A DNA stretch of 64,000 bases, taken from Drosophila persimilis (Eukaryota; Arthropoda; Insecta; Diptera; Drosophilidae). The stretch's first letter is position 1. Every line of letters starts with the position of its first letter. Shown in pieces: positions 1-11,700 of this stretch. The position numbers and the translations under genes were made by a program. Under the pieces are notes generated by a model. The model saw only the letters and a program-made list of their open reading frames with translations, searched no databases and had not been told where the DNA came from. The stretch lies in NCBI RefSeq assembly GCF_003286085.1, contig NW_020825289.1, forward strand, positions 18,998,001 through 19,062,000. The letters are read 5' to 3'.

Positions 1-1612
1 TTTGTTTCCAAAAGCCAAAAAGTTTCGAGATGCGATCACTACCTAACGAAAGTTTCGTGCTCCAAACCCAAGCTTATTTTCTCACCTTTTTCGATATTGC
101 TGTCAAGTCAGATTCAAAGACACTCTACAGATGAGAAGCAAGGTATCAGGTCAAACAGTACTGTTTGACTGTGAATTTGCAAATTTAGATGATATTATAA
201 CCTACGTACAACAGAAGCCCCCTCAGCAGCTGAAAATCCCATTTCCCTGGACAGTTTCAAAACGCGCACACCTTATTGGTTTTGTATATTTATTTTACAC
301 GATTTATTCATATTGATAAACTTTACAAGTAAATAAGTGTCCAATTCACATAGATATCATATCGTATAGTGTGTGTGTGCCACATTGAAGCGCAATCGGC
401 GGCAAAGCTTAGAGCCCCAATGGCTCGTGCAACACTGCGGCGCGAACAGAACAATGGAGTCCAGCAGAGTGAGTGTTGCTTATGAATTATGTATTTATAG
501 ATTGTACACACTTTACATGGGCATGAGTGGCTATTGTTGAGTCGGGGATCAAACTGTTGAGCAAGCTTCCGCTCCGATACTTTCGATACTATAGACAAAT
601 ATGTATATGTATGCATGCGAATATATGTATGCACTGTTGGATATGTTTATGGGGTCTGTGTCTGTGGTCCTCGTACTGCGCACTATAATATTCCTTCTAA
701 ACGTTTGTTGTATGCGATTTTGATTGTACAGTGGCCACGCTCTCGCAGGCTGAACGAGAGGCTGATGAATGCTTTCCAATAAGAGTCTCAAGGGGCTTGG
801 AAAGTCGAACTCCGTTTCTTCGACTTTGAAATAATTTGGCATAATAAGCTCTATCTTCGATCGGGCTCTCGAGGCACCCAACGTGCCCTTGTCCCATTGT
901 TTGCGCTAACTAAGATTGAATCAAATCGTACATCCTTCTGTCTTCTGGGGATACTTGAATTGGACCTAAATGCACAGGCTCTGTGCGAGTGTGAGTAATT
1001 GTACTGGTTTTTGCGTAGAGCTTAACTTAGTGGCAGAACAAAAATGCGTAAAATCAGTCTGACTTGTTTTTAAACGTTAATTATAAATACTAAATACATA
1101 TGGTATAATACACGCCCTCACTCGCACTCGAGCGAACCCAATCTGTACAGTTTTCGAACAGCTGCAACTTGGGCTCTGCTCCGGTGAGTTGTATAAATTA
1201 ATTAAATGCTAACAACTATGCATAAACATGTTCCTAACACTAGTACTCGTTTGCGGGTTTGCGGGGGAGTGCTAAGCGGTATTTAGGTAAGAGTAAAATG
1301 CATGTGGTTTCGACAGGATGAGAGTATTTTATGTACAGGATTCTAATGATGGACTTATGGCCTTTGGTGGCGCCGCCCCGTCGCGTCGCCCGCTTGCTGC
1401 CCCTGGAAGTATGCTGTGGCCTTGGTCCAGGAAGCAGCTCAGGCATTGATGGTGCTTCTGTAGTGCGGTTTGCGTCTTATTGTGGCAAAGTGTTGCGCCT
1501 GGTTCTTCTGCTGCAGATGCTGCACCTGCTGCTTCTGCTTCTGCCTCTGTCGCTGCCTCTGCGCCTGCCTCTGCCTCTCCTTTTGTTTCAACTGCAGTTG
1601 CTGGGACAGTCG
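1..1612 (-). other. stan: Probable stan 3' UTR (PDZ-tail isoform) and downstream DNA
   Basis: I see no convincing gene here. On the minus strand, downstream of the alternative stop, there is a Gln/Ala-codon-like CTG/CTTCTG low-complexity stretch (about 1505-1590 on the plus strand), then AT-rich DNA. Two AATAAA polyadenylation signals lie on the minus strand at 303-308 and 289-294 and could end the long stan transcript. Short frames such as the plus-strand 61-codon one at 131-316 lack any recognisable sequence. Confidence 0.45.
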
Positions 1613-1646
1613 TCACACTGTGGTCTCGTCATCATCAATATTCCGC
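1613..1646 (-). CDS. stan: stan alternative last exon encoding a PDZ-binding C-terminus
   Basis: If the donor GA|GTGAGT at 3872/3871 is used, the intron 3871-1647 (2,225 bp) joins to the acceptor TCGCAAACAG|G. The phase fits exactly: GA plus G restores Glu, and the exon then reads RNIDDDETTV and TGA (1615-1613). The product is 3,601 residues and ends in T-T-V, a class I PDZ ligand (S/T-x-hydrophobic). Flamingo isoforms with and without a PDZ-binding tail are described in D. melanogaster, and this peptide agrees with my memory of that tail. The exon has only 34 coding bases, too short for most gene finders. The rest of the exon would be 3' UTR. Confidence 0.85.
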
Positions 1647-2554
1647 CTGTTTGCGACAGAGAAAGGTGGCATTAGTACGGTTTAGTTCGAGATTCAAGAC
1701 GCAGTCTGAAGTCTCTACAATATTTCTGCGTGCGCCACGTGCCGCGTGCTACGTGCTTAATGGAGTGCATTATTTATGGGTGCATGCCGGGACAAAGGTG
1801 TCATAAATTGCACTCGGATACTTAGTTTAACGTGCTTAATGTTTAGTGTTTGGGGTTTAGTGTTTTAGTTTTGGTTTACGGTTTAGTTCAAGCGAAAACA
1901 TAATTTGTGCTACAGAACAACAAACAACAACTGAACGTTAATCTACGACTGGGTGGGTGGGTGTGTGGATGGTTGGTTGGGTGTGCACGGGTTGTGTCTG
2001 TGTGTGCGTGTGGCAGAGTTTCGGGTGTACAGTTTTGTTTGAATAGTAGATTAGACCAGAACTGACCGCATGGGTCGGTTATTCGAGTGCTAATGGATTC
2101 TTGGGGGGAGGCGGTTGTGGGCGTTAAATCATAATCGTTATTGGGCTCAAATGTCTTTGGGTTTAGTTCGAACTCAATCGAGACTGAATACATTAACATA
2201 TTATGCATTTGGCAGGTACTAGAGGGGGAAACGGCTCTGCTCTGGCATTACGAGTATACGATTTTGATAGTTTGCCACTCGCAGTGGAGTACAGGGGAGC
2301 TATGGCTTTCGATTAACTGGGGGAGCTAGCTAGACGGTTCCTGTGTTCGGTTATCAGTTGTTGTTAGTACCATATTGTGAGCGACCAAGGATACTGCTGC
2401 CTCTGTTGCCTGCGTTGCAGCCAAATAATGTCGAACTGTGGAGATGTGGAGGTTGTATAGAGCGTCTGTTGTTGTGTTGATTCAATGGATGTGTGGGTGT
2501 ATGTACAGATGTATGATTGATGCGTATGATTTGTGATTGAGAACATAACACAAG

Positions 2555-2585
2555 ATTCAATTCAATTCAATTCAATTCAATTCAA
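2555..2585. repeat. (ATTCA)n pentanucleotide microsatellite
   Basis: Six tandem copies of TTCAA/ATTCA, inside the alternative terminal intron or short-isoform 3' UTR of stan. Confidence 0.9.
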
Positions 2586-3408
2586 AATTACGGGTTGCAA
2601 TTGCATTACATTCGAATTACAAGTCACAGAGTTTTAAAATTCAATTATATTAACAAATCAAACAATAATGAACGGCACGGAACGGAGGCGGCAGTGGGAT
2701 AAGGAGGAGGCGACACAATTTGGTTGGTATACAAAATCAATATTCACATTCAATGGTTCAATGGGAGAGGGGTTCAAATTAAATTGAAAACTGCGCACTC
2801 CGAACTTTGGCAGGGAGATCGAATACGAATCGGAGTCCGGATCCGAATCCGAATATCTTTACACACACTTAAGCTAGGTCAAACGATAGGAAAAAATGTA
2901 ACACAAAACGACGATGGAAAATGGAGAATACAAAAATGGGTAAATGGAAAATGTAAAATGGAAAATGGGCGAATGTGATGTGCGAGTTGAAAATGCATTT
3001 TCCTTGTGGTTTACCTCTGAGCTGTTGATGTAGTTGTAGTTGTAGTTGTTGTAGTTGTAGTTGTGTGGTTGTAGTTGATGGTGATGTGGTTTTATTTGAT
3101 TGGGGGTTAGACAGACGGCAGAGGGAGACGAGTCGCCAGCGGTATGTAGTATTTTGTATCACGTTGGATTATATTTTGTTGCCAATGCGTATACGTATGC
3201 GTGTGTGTGTATGTGTGTGTGTGTTAGTATGCGTTATCATTTTTTATTAGAGAGAGAGAGCAAAAGCACAAGATGGGAGAGAGAATAGAAGTGTAGAAGA
3301 ATAGTCAAATTAGATTCGGTTCAAACGTTCCCAGGACCAGCTGAAAGGATATGTATAGAGGAATGCATGAGTGTGTGAGTGTACGTGTAAGCGTGCCTCC
3401 GCATGTGG

Positions 3409-3437
3409 TTGTGTGTGTGTGTGTGTGTGTGTGTGTT
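3409..3437. repeat. (GT)n microsatellite
   Basis: A nearly perfect GT run of about 14 units, with further GT-rich DNA at 3190-3230. Confidence 0.9.
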
Positions 3438-3865
3438 GTACCATATTCATTTGCATTGTTTCCGGTTATCTTTTTGTTCAACAGGAACGGAGGAGTGGAT
3501 GGATGGGTGCCGGACAAAAGAGTTTATATCATTGTTGCCGTTGGTTGGTTGTTGTTTTGGTTTAGATGATGGGGAATGCCATAAAGAAAAGAGAACCGGA
3601 AACAAAGAGGACCCCAGATTAATGGCCGGAGTCAAATGTGAAAAACGAACCACAGTTCAAAAGCAAAACTAATCTCTAGCAGCAGACCAACAGCAAATCA
3701 AATAAACATAAATCGTACAGGACTCGGGATCGGAACAACATCGGTTACAAGAAGCACTAGCTGGCACCGCCCCAGGAGCCAGGAGCCAGGAGACAGGAGC
3801 CAGAAACCACAACCAAACCCAAGCAGAAACCAACACAAATTTGTGGGCTGAGCTCTCGGATTAAC

Positions 3866-3873
3866 ACTCACTC
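3866..3873 (-). other. stan: Splice donor overlapping the stan short-isoform stop codon
   Basis: On the minus strand the bases read GAGTGAGT. Read as codons they are Glu and stop (TGA); read as a splice site they are GA|GTGAGT with a full GTGAGT core. Retention gives the short tail; splicing gives the PDZ-binding tail. The -1 base is A rather than the usual G, so the site may be of intermediate strength, which suits optional use. Confidence 0.75.
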
Positions 3874-5767
3874 AGTGTCCGTGATGCTGGCCAGGGGGCC
3901 CAGCGGCTGCATGGGCGCCACCATGCTGGAGGGTGGCGACGAGGCCCGCGAGCTGTGCCGCGAGCCGCCGTTCATCGTGTGACGGGCCATCAGGCCCGGG
4001 TTGTTTACATCGTTCACCAGGCCCAGTCCCATCCCCATGCCCATGTTCAGGCCCAGGCCCGGGGGGTGCATCAGCTGGGAGCCGTGCAGCGAGGGGGGCT
4101 GCGTGTGGCTCAGCTTGCGCGTGGTCAGATGGTCCTCCTCGGCTGTGTAGGGAAAGTGGTATCCGTTCTTGTCCGATCCCTCCGACAGCCTGTCCTGCGC
4201 CTGCGCCTGCAGCTGCTGTTGTTGCTGCTGCTGCTGCTGGTGGTAGTCGTTCTTGAGCAGGGAGTGGACCGAGTGCAGCGAGTCCGTGGGGTAGGCGGGC
4301 TGCCTCTTGAGGCTGTAGTGGCCGTCGCGGGAGCCGTAGATGTCCGGGGTGATGCGGTCCTTGGAGAGGTAGGGCGACTCCGATTTGGCGCCCAGGTAGC
4401 CGCTGCCCAGGGTCCTCTGCTTGTCGTAGATGCTGTCGCTGAGGTACGCCGCATCCGGGTGGAAGCTGCGCATGTGCCCGATGGTCTGGGAGCCGCTGCC
4501 GCCGCCCGGGTAGTCCTTCTCGCTGCCGTAGTGGCTGGGCGGCTTGTAAGAGCCGTACTTGTCCGGGTACTCGCCGCGCCGCCCGTACAGACTGTCCTCG
4601 TAGCCGTCGCGGGCGTCCCGAATGTTCTCGAGGATCGAGGGCGGCATGTTGATCTTGTTGTGGTGCTGCTGCAGATAGCTGGTGTCCGTGAGGTCGGGAT
4701 TGGGCAGGGGGTTGGGCGAGATGGTCATCTTCTGGCCGTGCACGTGCTCGTTGTCGGAGCCCGTGTCCTGGGACCATCGTCCGATGTTCGGCGGCGACTG
4801 TATGTACGTGTCCGGCAGCTGGCTGGACCACCTGGGGGCGTACACGGGCTTGTTGACGCTCGGAAAGAGCTGCGGGCTCTGAACCACGTTCAGCTCTGGG
4901 GGCGTGGTGGCCTGCACGTGCTCCGTGATGTTGGGCAGGTAGGCCGGAGTGGAGCTGACGGCCGTGCTGCGGTGCGTGCCGGAGGAGCGTGCCGTACGCG
5001 ACTCGTCGTCGTCGCTGGAGTGGCTGGAGGCCAGCTCCAGAGAGCGGCCGTCGGTCTCAGAGCCAGAGTCGGAGTCCTTCCGTTCGGTTCGCCGCCTCGG
5101 GGGCTTCTCCTCGCCGCGACTCCGTCCCGTGGTGGAGGACTCGAAGCCGCGCAGGAAGCTGGGCGCGTCGCTGGCCGAATTGTAGTTGGAGGTGGACGTG
5201 GAGGTCTGCCGCAGCTGGCCGTCGCTGTAGGGACTCGAGCTGGTCTTGGCCGTGCTGCGGGAGGTGGTGCTGCTGGCACTGATGCCGATGTTCCGCCTCG
5301 TGGTCGTGTCGTAGGTGCCCGCCAGGAAGTTGTTCGGCCGCGTGGCCCCGTTCACGTTGTGGGAGCTGTTGCTGACCACCATCGAGGAGTCGAGCAGCGG
5401 CACCTTGCGGCCCATGCAGCGCAGGCAGGTGCGCTGGAGGTTCTCGCGCACCCGCTTGTTGATGATGCAGTACCCAATGAGGCAGAAGAGCGCGTGCAGC
5501 AGCACCACGCCGGAGAGCAGCAGGCTCAGCAGCTGCGAGTGCTCCGAGGCGGCCAGCACGGCGAGTACCCACATGACCCCCATCAGGGGCAGCGAGACCA
5601 CCGACAGCCAGAGCAGCGTGCGCAGGTTGCCGAAGCCCAGAACGTGGTCCTTCAGTGTGAAGGCGGCCTTCACGGAGACAAACAGGATCAAGAGGTTCAC
5701 CACGGACATGCCGGCAATGGGACCCACGAGCCACCACACCACGGGCTCGTACACGGACAGCCAACAG
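3868..5767 (-). CDS. stan: stan last common exon: final membrane segments and cytoplasmic tail (short isoform stop)
   Basis: The acceptor CCCTTGCAG|CTG lies after a 62-bp intron (5768-5829). The exon restores Phe 2959 and continues CWLSVYEPVVWWLVGP. It holds the remaining membrane helices to about residue 3077 (ending CIINKRVREN), then a tail of about 514 residues rich in Ser, Pro, Gly and Gln. The tail has a short polyglutamine run (about 4215-4240) that is a CAG repeat and so likely variable between strains. The frame ends SITDTE followed by TGA at 3870-3868. That stop lies inside a splice donor (3871-3866), which offers a second C-terminus. Confidence 0.95.
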
Positions 5768-8700
5768 CTGCAAGGGGACAACAAATGAAGTGAGAAGGAG
5801 GACAAGGGACTATTGCGGGGAATACTTACAACAAACTGTTTCCGTACTCGTGGGCCCGGACGCCCACGGAGAGGCCCACAACGACGGCGGGAGCGCCGTA
5901 GCCCATGGCAAAGTAGAAGCCCATGGGGCCGTGGTTGATGTCCCGCATCTCGGTGAGCATGCGGTAGAGATGCACGCAGTCGACGGTGGTCCAGGCGAAC
6001 GCCGCCAGCCAGAAGTAGTGCAGGCAGATGGCGATCAGCTTGCAGGGGAACTCGTTGTCGATCAGGTGCCGCCGCGACTGCATGCCCACGAAGAAGAGCA
6101 GCTCTGCGAAGAAGACGCACAGCACGATGTTCTGGTGGATGGTGTTCGAGTTGGTCTGCTGGCCGCGGAGCAGGGCCAGGGCCAGGAGCACGCCCAGCAG
6201 CAGCGGCAGGGAGACCATGAAGGCCGAGTACGAGGTGATCTGCACCAGGAGCGAGGGCTCCGGAATGTCCTCGGGATCAATGATGTCCACAACCACCGCG
6301 TAGTTGGAGATGTGTGTGCAGCTGCAGTTGATCAGGATGGGCTGCTGCGGCGAGGGCGCGAAGTCGCCGTCGAAGTCGGGCGCCTCCGTCTGGCAGCCCA
6401 GACGGGTCCACTGGTTGGTGAAGGAGTTCCAGCGCACGCACTGCGGGTTGGAGCGCGGGCCGAAGCGCGCCGTGTCCATGTCCAGCCACATCTGCAGCTT
6501 GATGGGCTGCAGGAGGTGCGGCGAGCCCAGCGAGCGGTAGACCATGCGCTCCGGCGCCTGCTGGAGCTGGTCCGAGGGATAGATGACCTCCACCTGCCGC
6601 TTGACCAGTCGTCGGTCCCGGTAGATGGCCTCGTTCTCGCCCTTCGGCTGCTCCTCGCTGCCGGAGGCTGCGCCCGTCCCCTCGTAGTTGGGGTTCAGCA
6701 GTTCCGTGGAGTCGGGGGGCAGGAGCTCCTCGCCCGAGTTGCCGTGGAACTCGATATCGTCCAAGTTGAGGTGGATGTGGGGCTCCTGCACCTCCGCGCC
6801 ATCCTCGTTGCTGCTGGCCTCCAGCTGCTCCCCGGAGGAGGCTGGCGGCGGAATCTCGTGCGCCGTGATCCGGATGTCCTCGATCTGCTGTTCGCTGCTG
6901 CTGCTCGGGGCCTTGGGCACGTCGAAGACCTCCACGAACTGCTGCTCCGTGCTGCCAGAGGACGAGGAGGTGCTGGACGATGACGACGAAGAGGAGATCT
7001 TTCGCGACGGAATCTCGAAGCGCTGCTGCTGCTGCTCCTGCTCCCGCTCCCGCTCCACCGATGGCACCAGGATCTGCAGTGAGAGTATGGGCGTGGCCAG
7101 CTCCACATCGACGCCCCAGCGGCGCGTGATGGTCTCGTCGTAGAGGTCCGGCAGCAGCTGGCCCACGTCCTTGTACTGGGCGTAGGCGACGATGGCCCGG
7201 TAGTCGTTGCCCCGGCGGCTGCCCTGGGTGACCTCGTCGCTCTCGGGTGGCGTGATGCCGAGCATCTCGAGCGGGACGAGCACCTTGGTGTGCTTGTCGA
7301 ACTTGTGCCTGTCCAGAATGTAGTTGTTGTACTTGGGGAAGCTGATCACGGGCTTCTGCTTGGCGGAGTGCTGCAGGAAGCCGCTGGTGTCGGGCAGCAC
7401 CACGCTCTCGGTGGTGAAGGCGTTCGGCTTGAGGTACTTGCTCCGGTGGTACTCGCTGAGCTGCTCCGGCTCGTAGCCGAACAGGGACTCGGTGGTGACG
7501 ATGTCCAGGCCCAGGGCCACGTTCGGCTGCACGATCTCAAAGGGATTGGTGTAGGTGTCGTGCTGGGAGCGCGCCAGCACCACCAGGTACTTGTTGAAGG
7601 CATCCACCAGGTCGTCGGGGCCGCGCTGGATGAGCTCCGAGGCCCGTCGCCACTCCGCCTCGTACTTGCGGTCCAGGATCACGCTCGCCGCGTCCACCAA
7701 GTTCTTGATGAAGTACTTGTCCTGGCTGTGCGACAGGTTGAGGCCGCTCTGCATCAGCTCGTAGTTGATCAGCTCCTGGAGGATGCCCTCCGTCACCAGC
7801 AGATCGGCGCCGTACAGCCGGTCGTGGCTGAACTTCAGCTCGTCCGACAGGTAGTCCATCTCTAGCTCGTGCGACCACACGTTGCCGCCGGCGTTGAGCA
7901 GGAACGAAGACTCCATCTTGTAGCGCCTGCCGCTGGGCCTGGGCGCCGGCTGCTTGGCCACGCCACTGCGGTCGACGGCCTCGCAGGCCCGCTGCAGCTG
8001 CTCCGCCATTTTGATGGCCACGAACGAGTTGAGCTCCAGCTCCAGGCGCTCCAGCTGCGACAGCTGCCGCCGCAGCTCCACGAACGGCTCCGAGGTGCAG
8101 TTGTACATGTCCGGAGTGGTCCAGCTGCCCGTCTGGCTGTCGCAGCTGCGCTGGCCCTTACCGCGCGCCGGCAGCGGACAGTTCTCGACGGTGACGCTGC
8201 CCAGGGGTGTGCGGGGCCACCAGATGCCCGCCGCAAAGGACCGCGGACAGGCGTCGTAGACCACCTCGCAGCCGTTGAGCGTGACCTCTGCGTAGGGGTT
8301 GGAGCAGGAGTCGCAGCGGCGTCCGATGACGCCCTCGCGGCACTCGCACTGCCCCGTGAGGCGGTTGCAGGCGCTGTTGAAGCTCCCGATGGAGTAGCAG
8401 TCGCAGGAGAGGCAGGCCGTCTCGTTGGGCGGCTGGTAGTGGTTCGTCTTGCAGTAGCAGTGGCCCGTCGTCTTGTTGCAGTCCGGATGGTAGCCCTGCT
8501 TCAGGTTGCACTTGCAGGGCCCGCACACGCGCTCGCCCCACCAGCCGCCGGGACAGGGCTGCTGCAGCTCCCTCTCGCAGTAGTCGCCGTGCTGGAAGCT
8601 GCTGTTGCACTCGCAGCGGTAGCCCCGCGCCAGACTGACGTTGGCCCGACACACGCCCGCGGTGCACGGGTTGACCGTGCAGATGGGAGCGCACTCCGCG

Positions 8701-11700
8701 CCCACGTAGCCAGCCTCGCACTCGCAGGTGGCCGCGTCCCAGCTGCTGGCGCAGTCGGAGTGGGCCGGACAGTTGTCCGGACACTGGGCCCGCGACTCGC
8801 AGCCGTCCTCCACGTTCTCCCGGATGGTGGGCCGCGACAGCACGGACTGTCCGGCTCCGATGCGCACGTCCTGTATGCAGCCCTCGAAGGGAGACGCCTC
8901 CAGCACGGCCCCAATGGTGCCGTCCACGCTGCCGATGACTATTTTGCCCACATAGAGGCCCTGCACCTTCTGGGACATGGGCACTGAGCCCGAGCGCTGG
9001 CCGTAGTCCACGGAGAACTGGACCTCGGAGCCCTGCTGCCACTTGATCTCCACGCGATGCCACGCGCCGTCTGAGAGGAAGGCCCCGGCCAGGTACATCG
9101 GCTCATTGTCGTACGTGTAGTAGAGGATGCCGTGCTTGAGGGAGACCACCGCCGAGCTGTTCTGCCCGATCTGGATCTGCATGATGAAGGCGTCGCGCTG
9201 GCGCGTGCGCAGCGAGAAGGAGGTGTGCCACGGCAGCTGGATGGGCCGCAGCAGGGGATTGAAGCTGAGGCTGCCGTCGCCGGAGAAGCGCCAGGGAGCG
9301 GGAATGTTCTCCTGGCAGTTGATGCCCGCATAGCCCTCGGGGCACTCGCAGGTGTGGGTGCTCCAGCCCTCGCGACAGGTGCCGCCGTTGAAGCACGGCT
9401 CCGAGGCGCACAGCGCCGACTTCTGCGGACACCCGGAGATCGTACCGTTGTCGGCCACGTACGAGTTGAGGTCCACGTAGCGGTCGTCAATCCTCAGGTC
9501 CGAGATGCAGCCGACGAAGTCGCGATTGGCCACTGGGAAGTGGGCGGGTATGCGCGGCAGTCCGCCCACCTGCAGGGGTCCCGTGAGATCGAGGAATCGA
9601 TGGCAGGTCTCGGTCAGCAGAGCGCATCGCTTGTCCAGCTTCAGCGTGGTCTGGTTGGCGCAGTGCCAGCGGGGCCCCAGCTGCTCCCCCGACAGAGCGA
9701 TGGCCGTGTCGCACTTGTCCAGGACCAGGGTGACGCTGCGGTTGAGGTACGCCACCTCCACCTCGTGCCACTGGCCGTCCGAGACCTTGGACTGCTGCTC
9801 GACGGACAGCCGCTGGCTGTGGTCGCCCAGCGAGTAGGAGAAGCTGATGTGCCCCTCGAGGATCTCCAGGGCGATGAAGTCGTGCAGCTCGTTGTAGCGG
9901 CCGTTGTAGAGCAGCAGGCCGTTGTCCTGGACGGTGGCGAAGCGCAGCTTGAGGTTGAAGCGGTGTCGCTGCTTGAGGCTCTCGAAGGTCAGGAAGGAGT
10001 TGCGGGAGAAGGAGCGGGAGCGCAGCTCGCAGGTGGCCGTGTAGGGCGGTGGCTGGGAGCTCAGGTAGTTGTTCATGCAGGAGAGCCCGCCCTCGCAGGC
10101 GTCCGACATGCAGGGCCGCAGCTTGCTGACGGTCGTCTCGCAGTTGAGGCCCGTGTGCGAGTCCGGACAGACGCAGGTGTAGCCGCCCTCGCGCCGCACA
10201 CAGGAGCCCCCGTTCTGGCAGGGGTCCGAGTAGCACAGGTCCACCTCGGTGTCGCACAGGTAGTGCTCCTTGCTGCCGGTGAAGCCCTCCGGGCAGGAGC
10301 AGGCGAACGTGTTCACCGGATAGATGGGCCGGAACAGCACCGTGTCGCTGTGGATGAACTCCGAGGCGTTGCCGAACTTCAGCACCGTGAGGCACTCCTC
10401 GAAGTTCAGGCAGGGCTCCCGCACGCACAGGTTGTCGTCGAACGGCAGCACCTCCACGGTGGCCAGGCGCGCGAGGATGGCCCGGTTGAGGTAGACCCTC
10501 TCCTGAAGGTACTGTGGCGTGTAGAACTCCTCGTGCGAGACGTCGGGCCTCTTCGCCGAGAAGCTGACGTTCAGGATGCGCGACGTGACGTCCGTGTCGT
10601 CCTGTATGCTGAAGATGAAGATGTTCTCCTTGGGGCAGGGGATAATGGCCGCCAGGCCGTCGAGGAAGAAGTTGAGTAGCGGCGACAGGAAGGCCTCCTC
10701 CGTCATCTCATTCAGGCGCACCGTCACCGAGTTGAACAGCATGTCCTCCGTGATGAGGCGCACCGACAGCTGCATGATGGCCTTGGCCTCGTTGATGCCG
10801 TCCGAAACGGACACCTCCATCGTGGCGAACTTGGGCACGTTCGTATTGAGCTGCGGACTGAGTATCAGTCCGCCGGAGCTGCTGTTCAGCCGCAGCAGGT
10901 TGGCATTGTTGCCGGAGAGGATGCGGTAGTTCAGCTTGTCGCTGACGTCCGCATCGAAGGCCGGAATGCGTCCGATCTCGCCGCTGGGGAAGTGGTCGCG
11001 GAAGTTGTTGAAGATCACCTGGAAGTCGCGCAGCACCGGCGCGTTGTCGTTCACGTCCGTGACCAGGATCTCGATGTGGGCATCGTTGCGGAGCGGTGGA
11101 CTGGCCGCCCTCACCACCAGCTCGAACCGCTTCCGGGACGACTCGTAGTCCAGCTCCGTCATGGTCAGCAGCTGGGCGCGCTCGGAACCTGGTCGCGTGA
11201 CCAGCGAGAAGGAGTTGGAGTCGTCGCCGCCGATGATCGAGTAGTGGACCACGGCATTGACGCCTTCGTCCGGATCGTGCGCGTGTATCTCGCCCACCAC
11301 AGAGCCCACGGGCGAGTTCTCCGGCACGTAGAGCGTGATCTTGTCCGAGGCAAAGGTGGGCGGCGAGTCGTTGACATCCTCCAACCGAATCTGCACCTCC
11401 ACCGAACTGGACAGCGGCGGCGAGCCCTTGTCCACGGCAATGGCTGTCAGGTGATAGACGGCCACGCTCTCCCTGTCCAGGCCCTTGTTGGTGCGGACTG
11501 TTCCCGACGTGGGGTCAATCACAAAGGAGCCGTCCTCCACGTCGCGGTCGCTCAGCAGATACTTGATGCGCCCATTGAGGCCGATGTCCGGATCGCTGGC
11601 GGACACCTGGATGACCGAGGTGCCGACCAGCGCGTCCTCCAGAATGGAGGACTGGTAGAGCGGGTTCTTGAACACGGGCGCGTTGTCGTTGACGTCCGTG

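Larger units (their letters stand above)
1647..3867 (-). other. stan: Alternative stan terminal intron, or 3' UTR of the short isoform
   Basis: When the donor at 3871 is spliced this stretch is an intron; when it is not, it is 3' UTR. Minus-strand AATAAA signals at 3243-3248 and 3091-3096 could serve the short isoform. The content is repeat-rich: CAGGAGC-type units (about 3771-3803), a GT run (about 3409-3437), GTTGTA units (about 3023-3080) and a TTCAA pentamer array. No protein-coding signal was found. Confidence 0.5.

Noticed and set aside
131-316. Plus-strand frame of 61 codons near the left edge
   Set aside because: It has no recognisable sequence and overlaps minus-strand polyadenylation signals that fit the end of stan.
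3955-5793. Plus-strand open frame of 612 codons opposite the stan tail
   Set aside because: It is antisense to a conserved, recognised exon. Its Val/Arg/Ala/Leu/Gly-rich composition is what GC-rich third positions of the real gene produce on the other strand.
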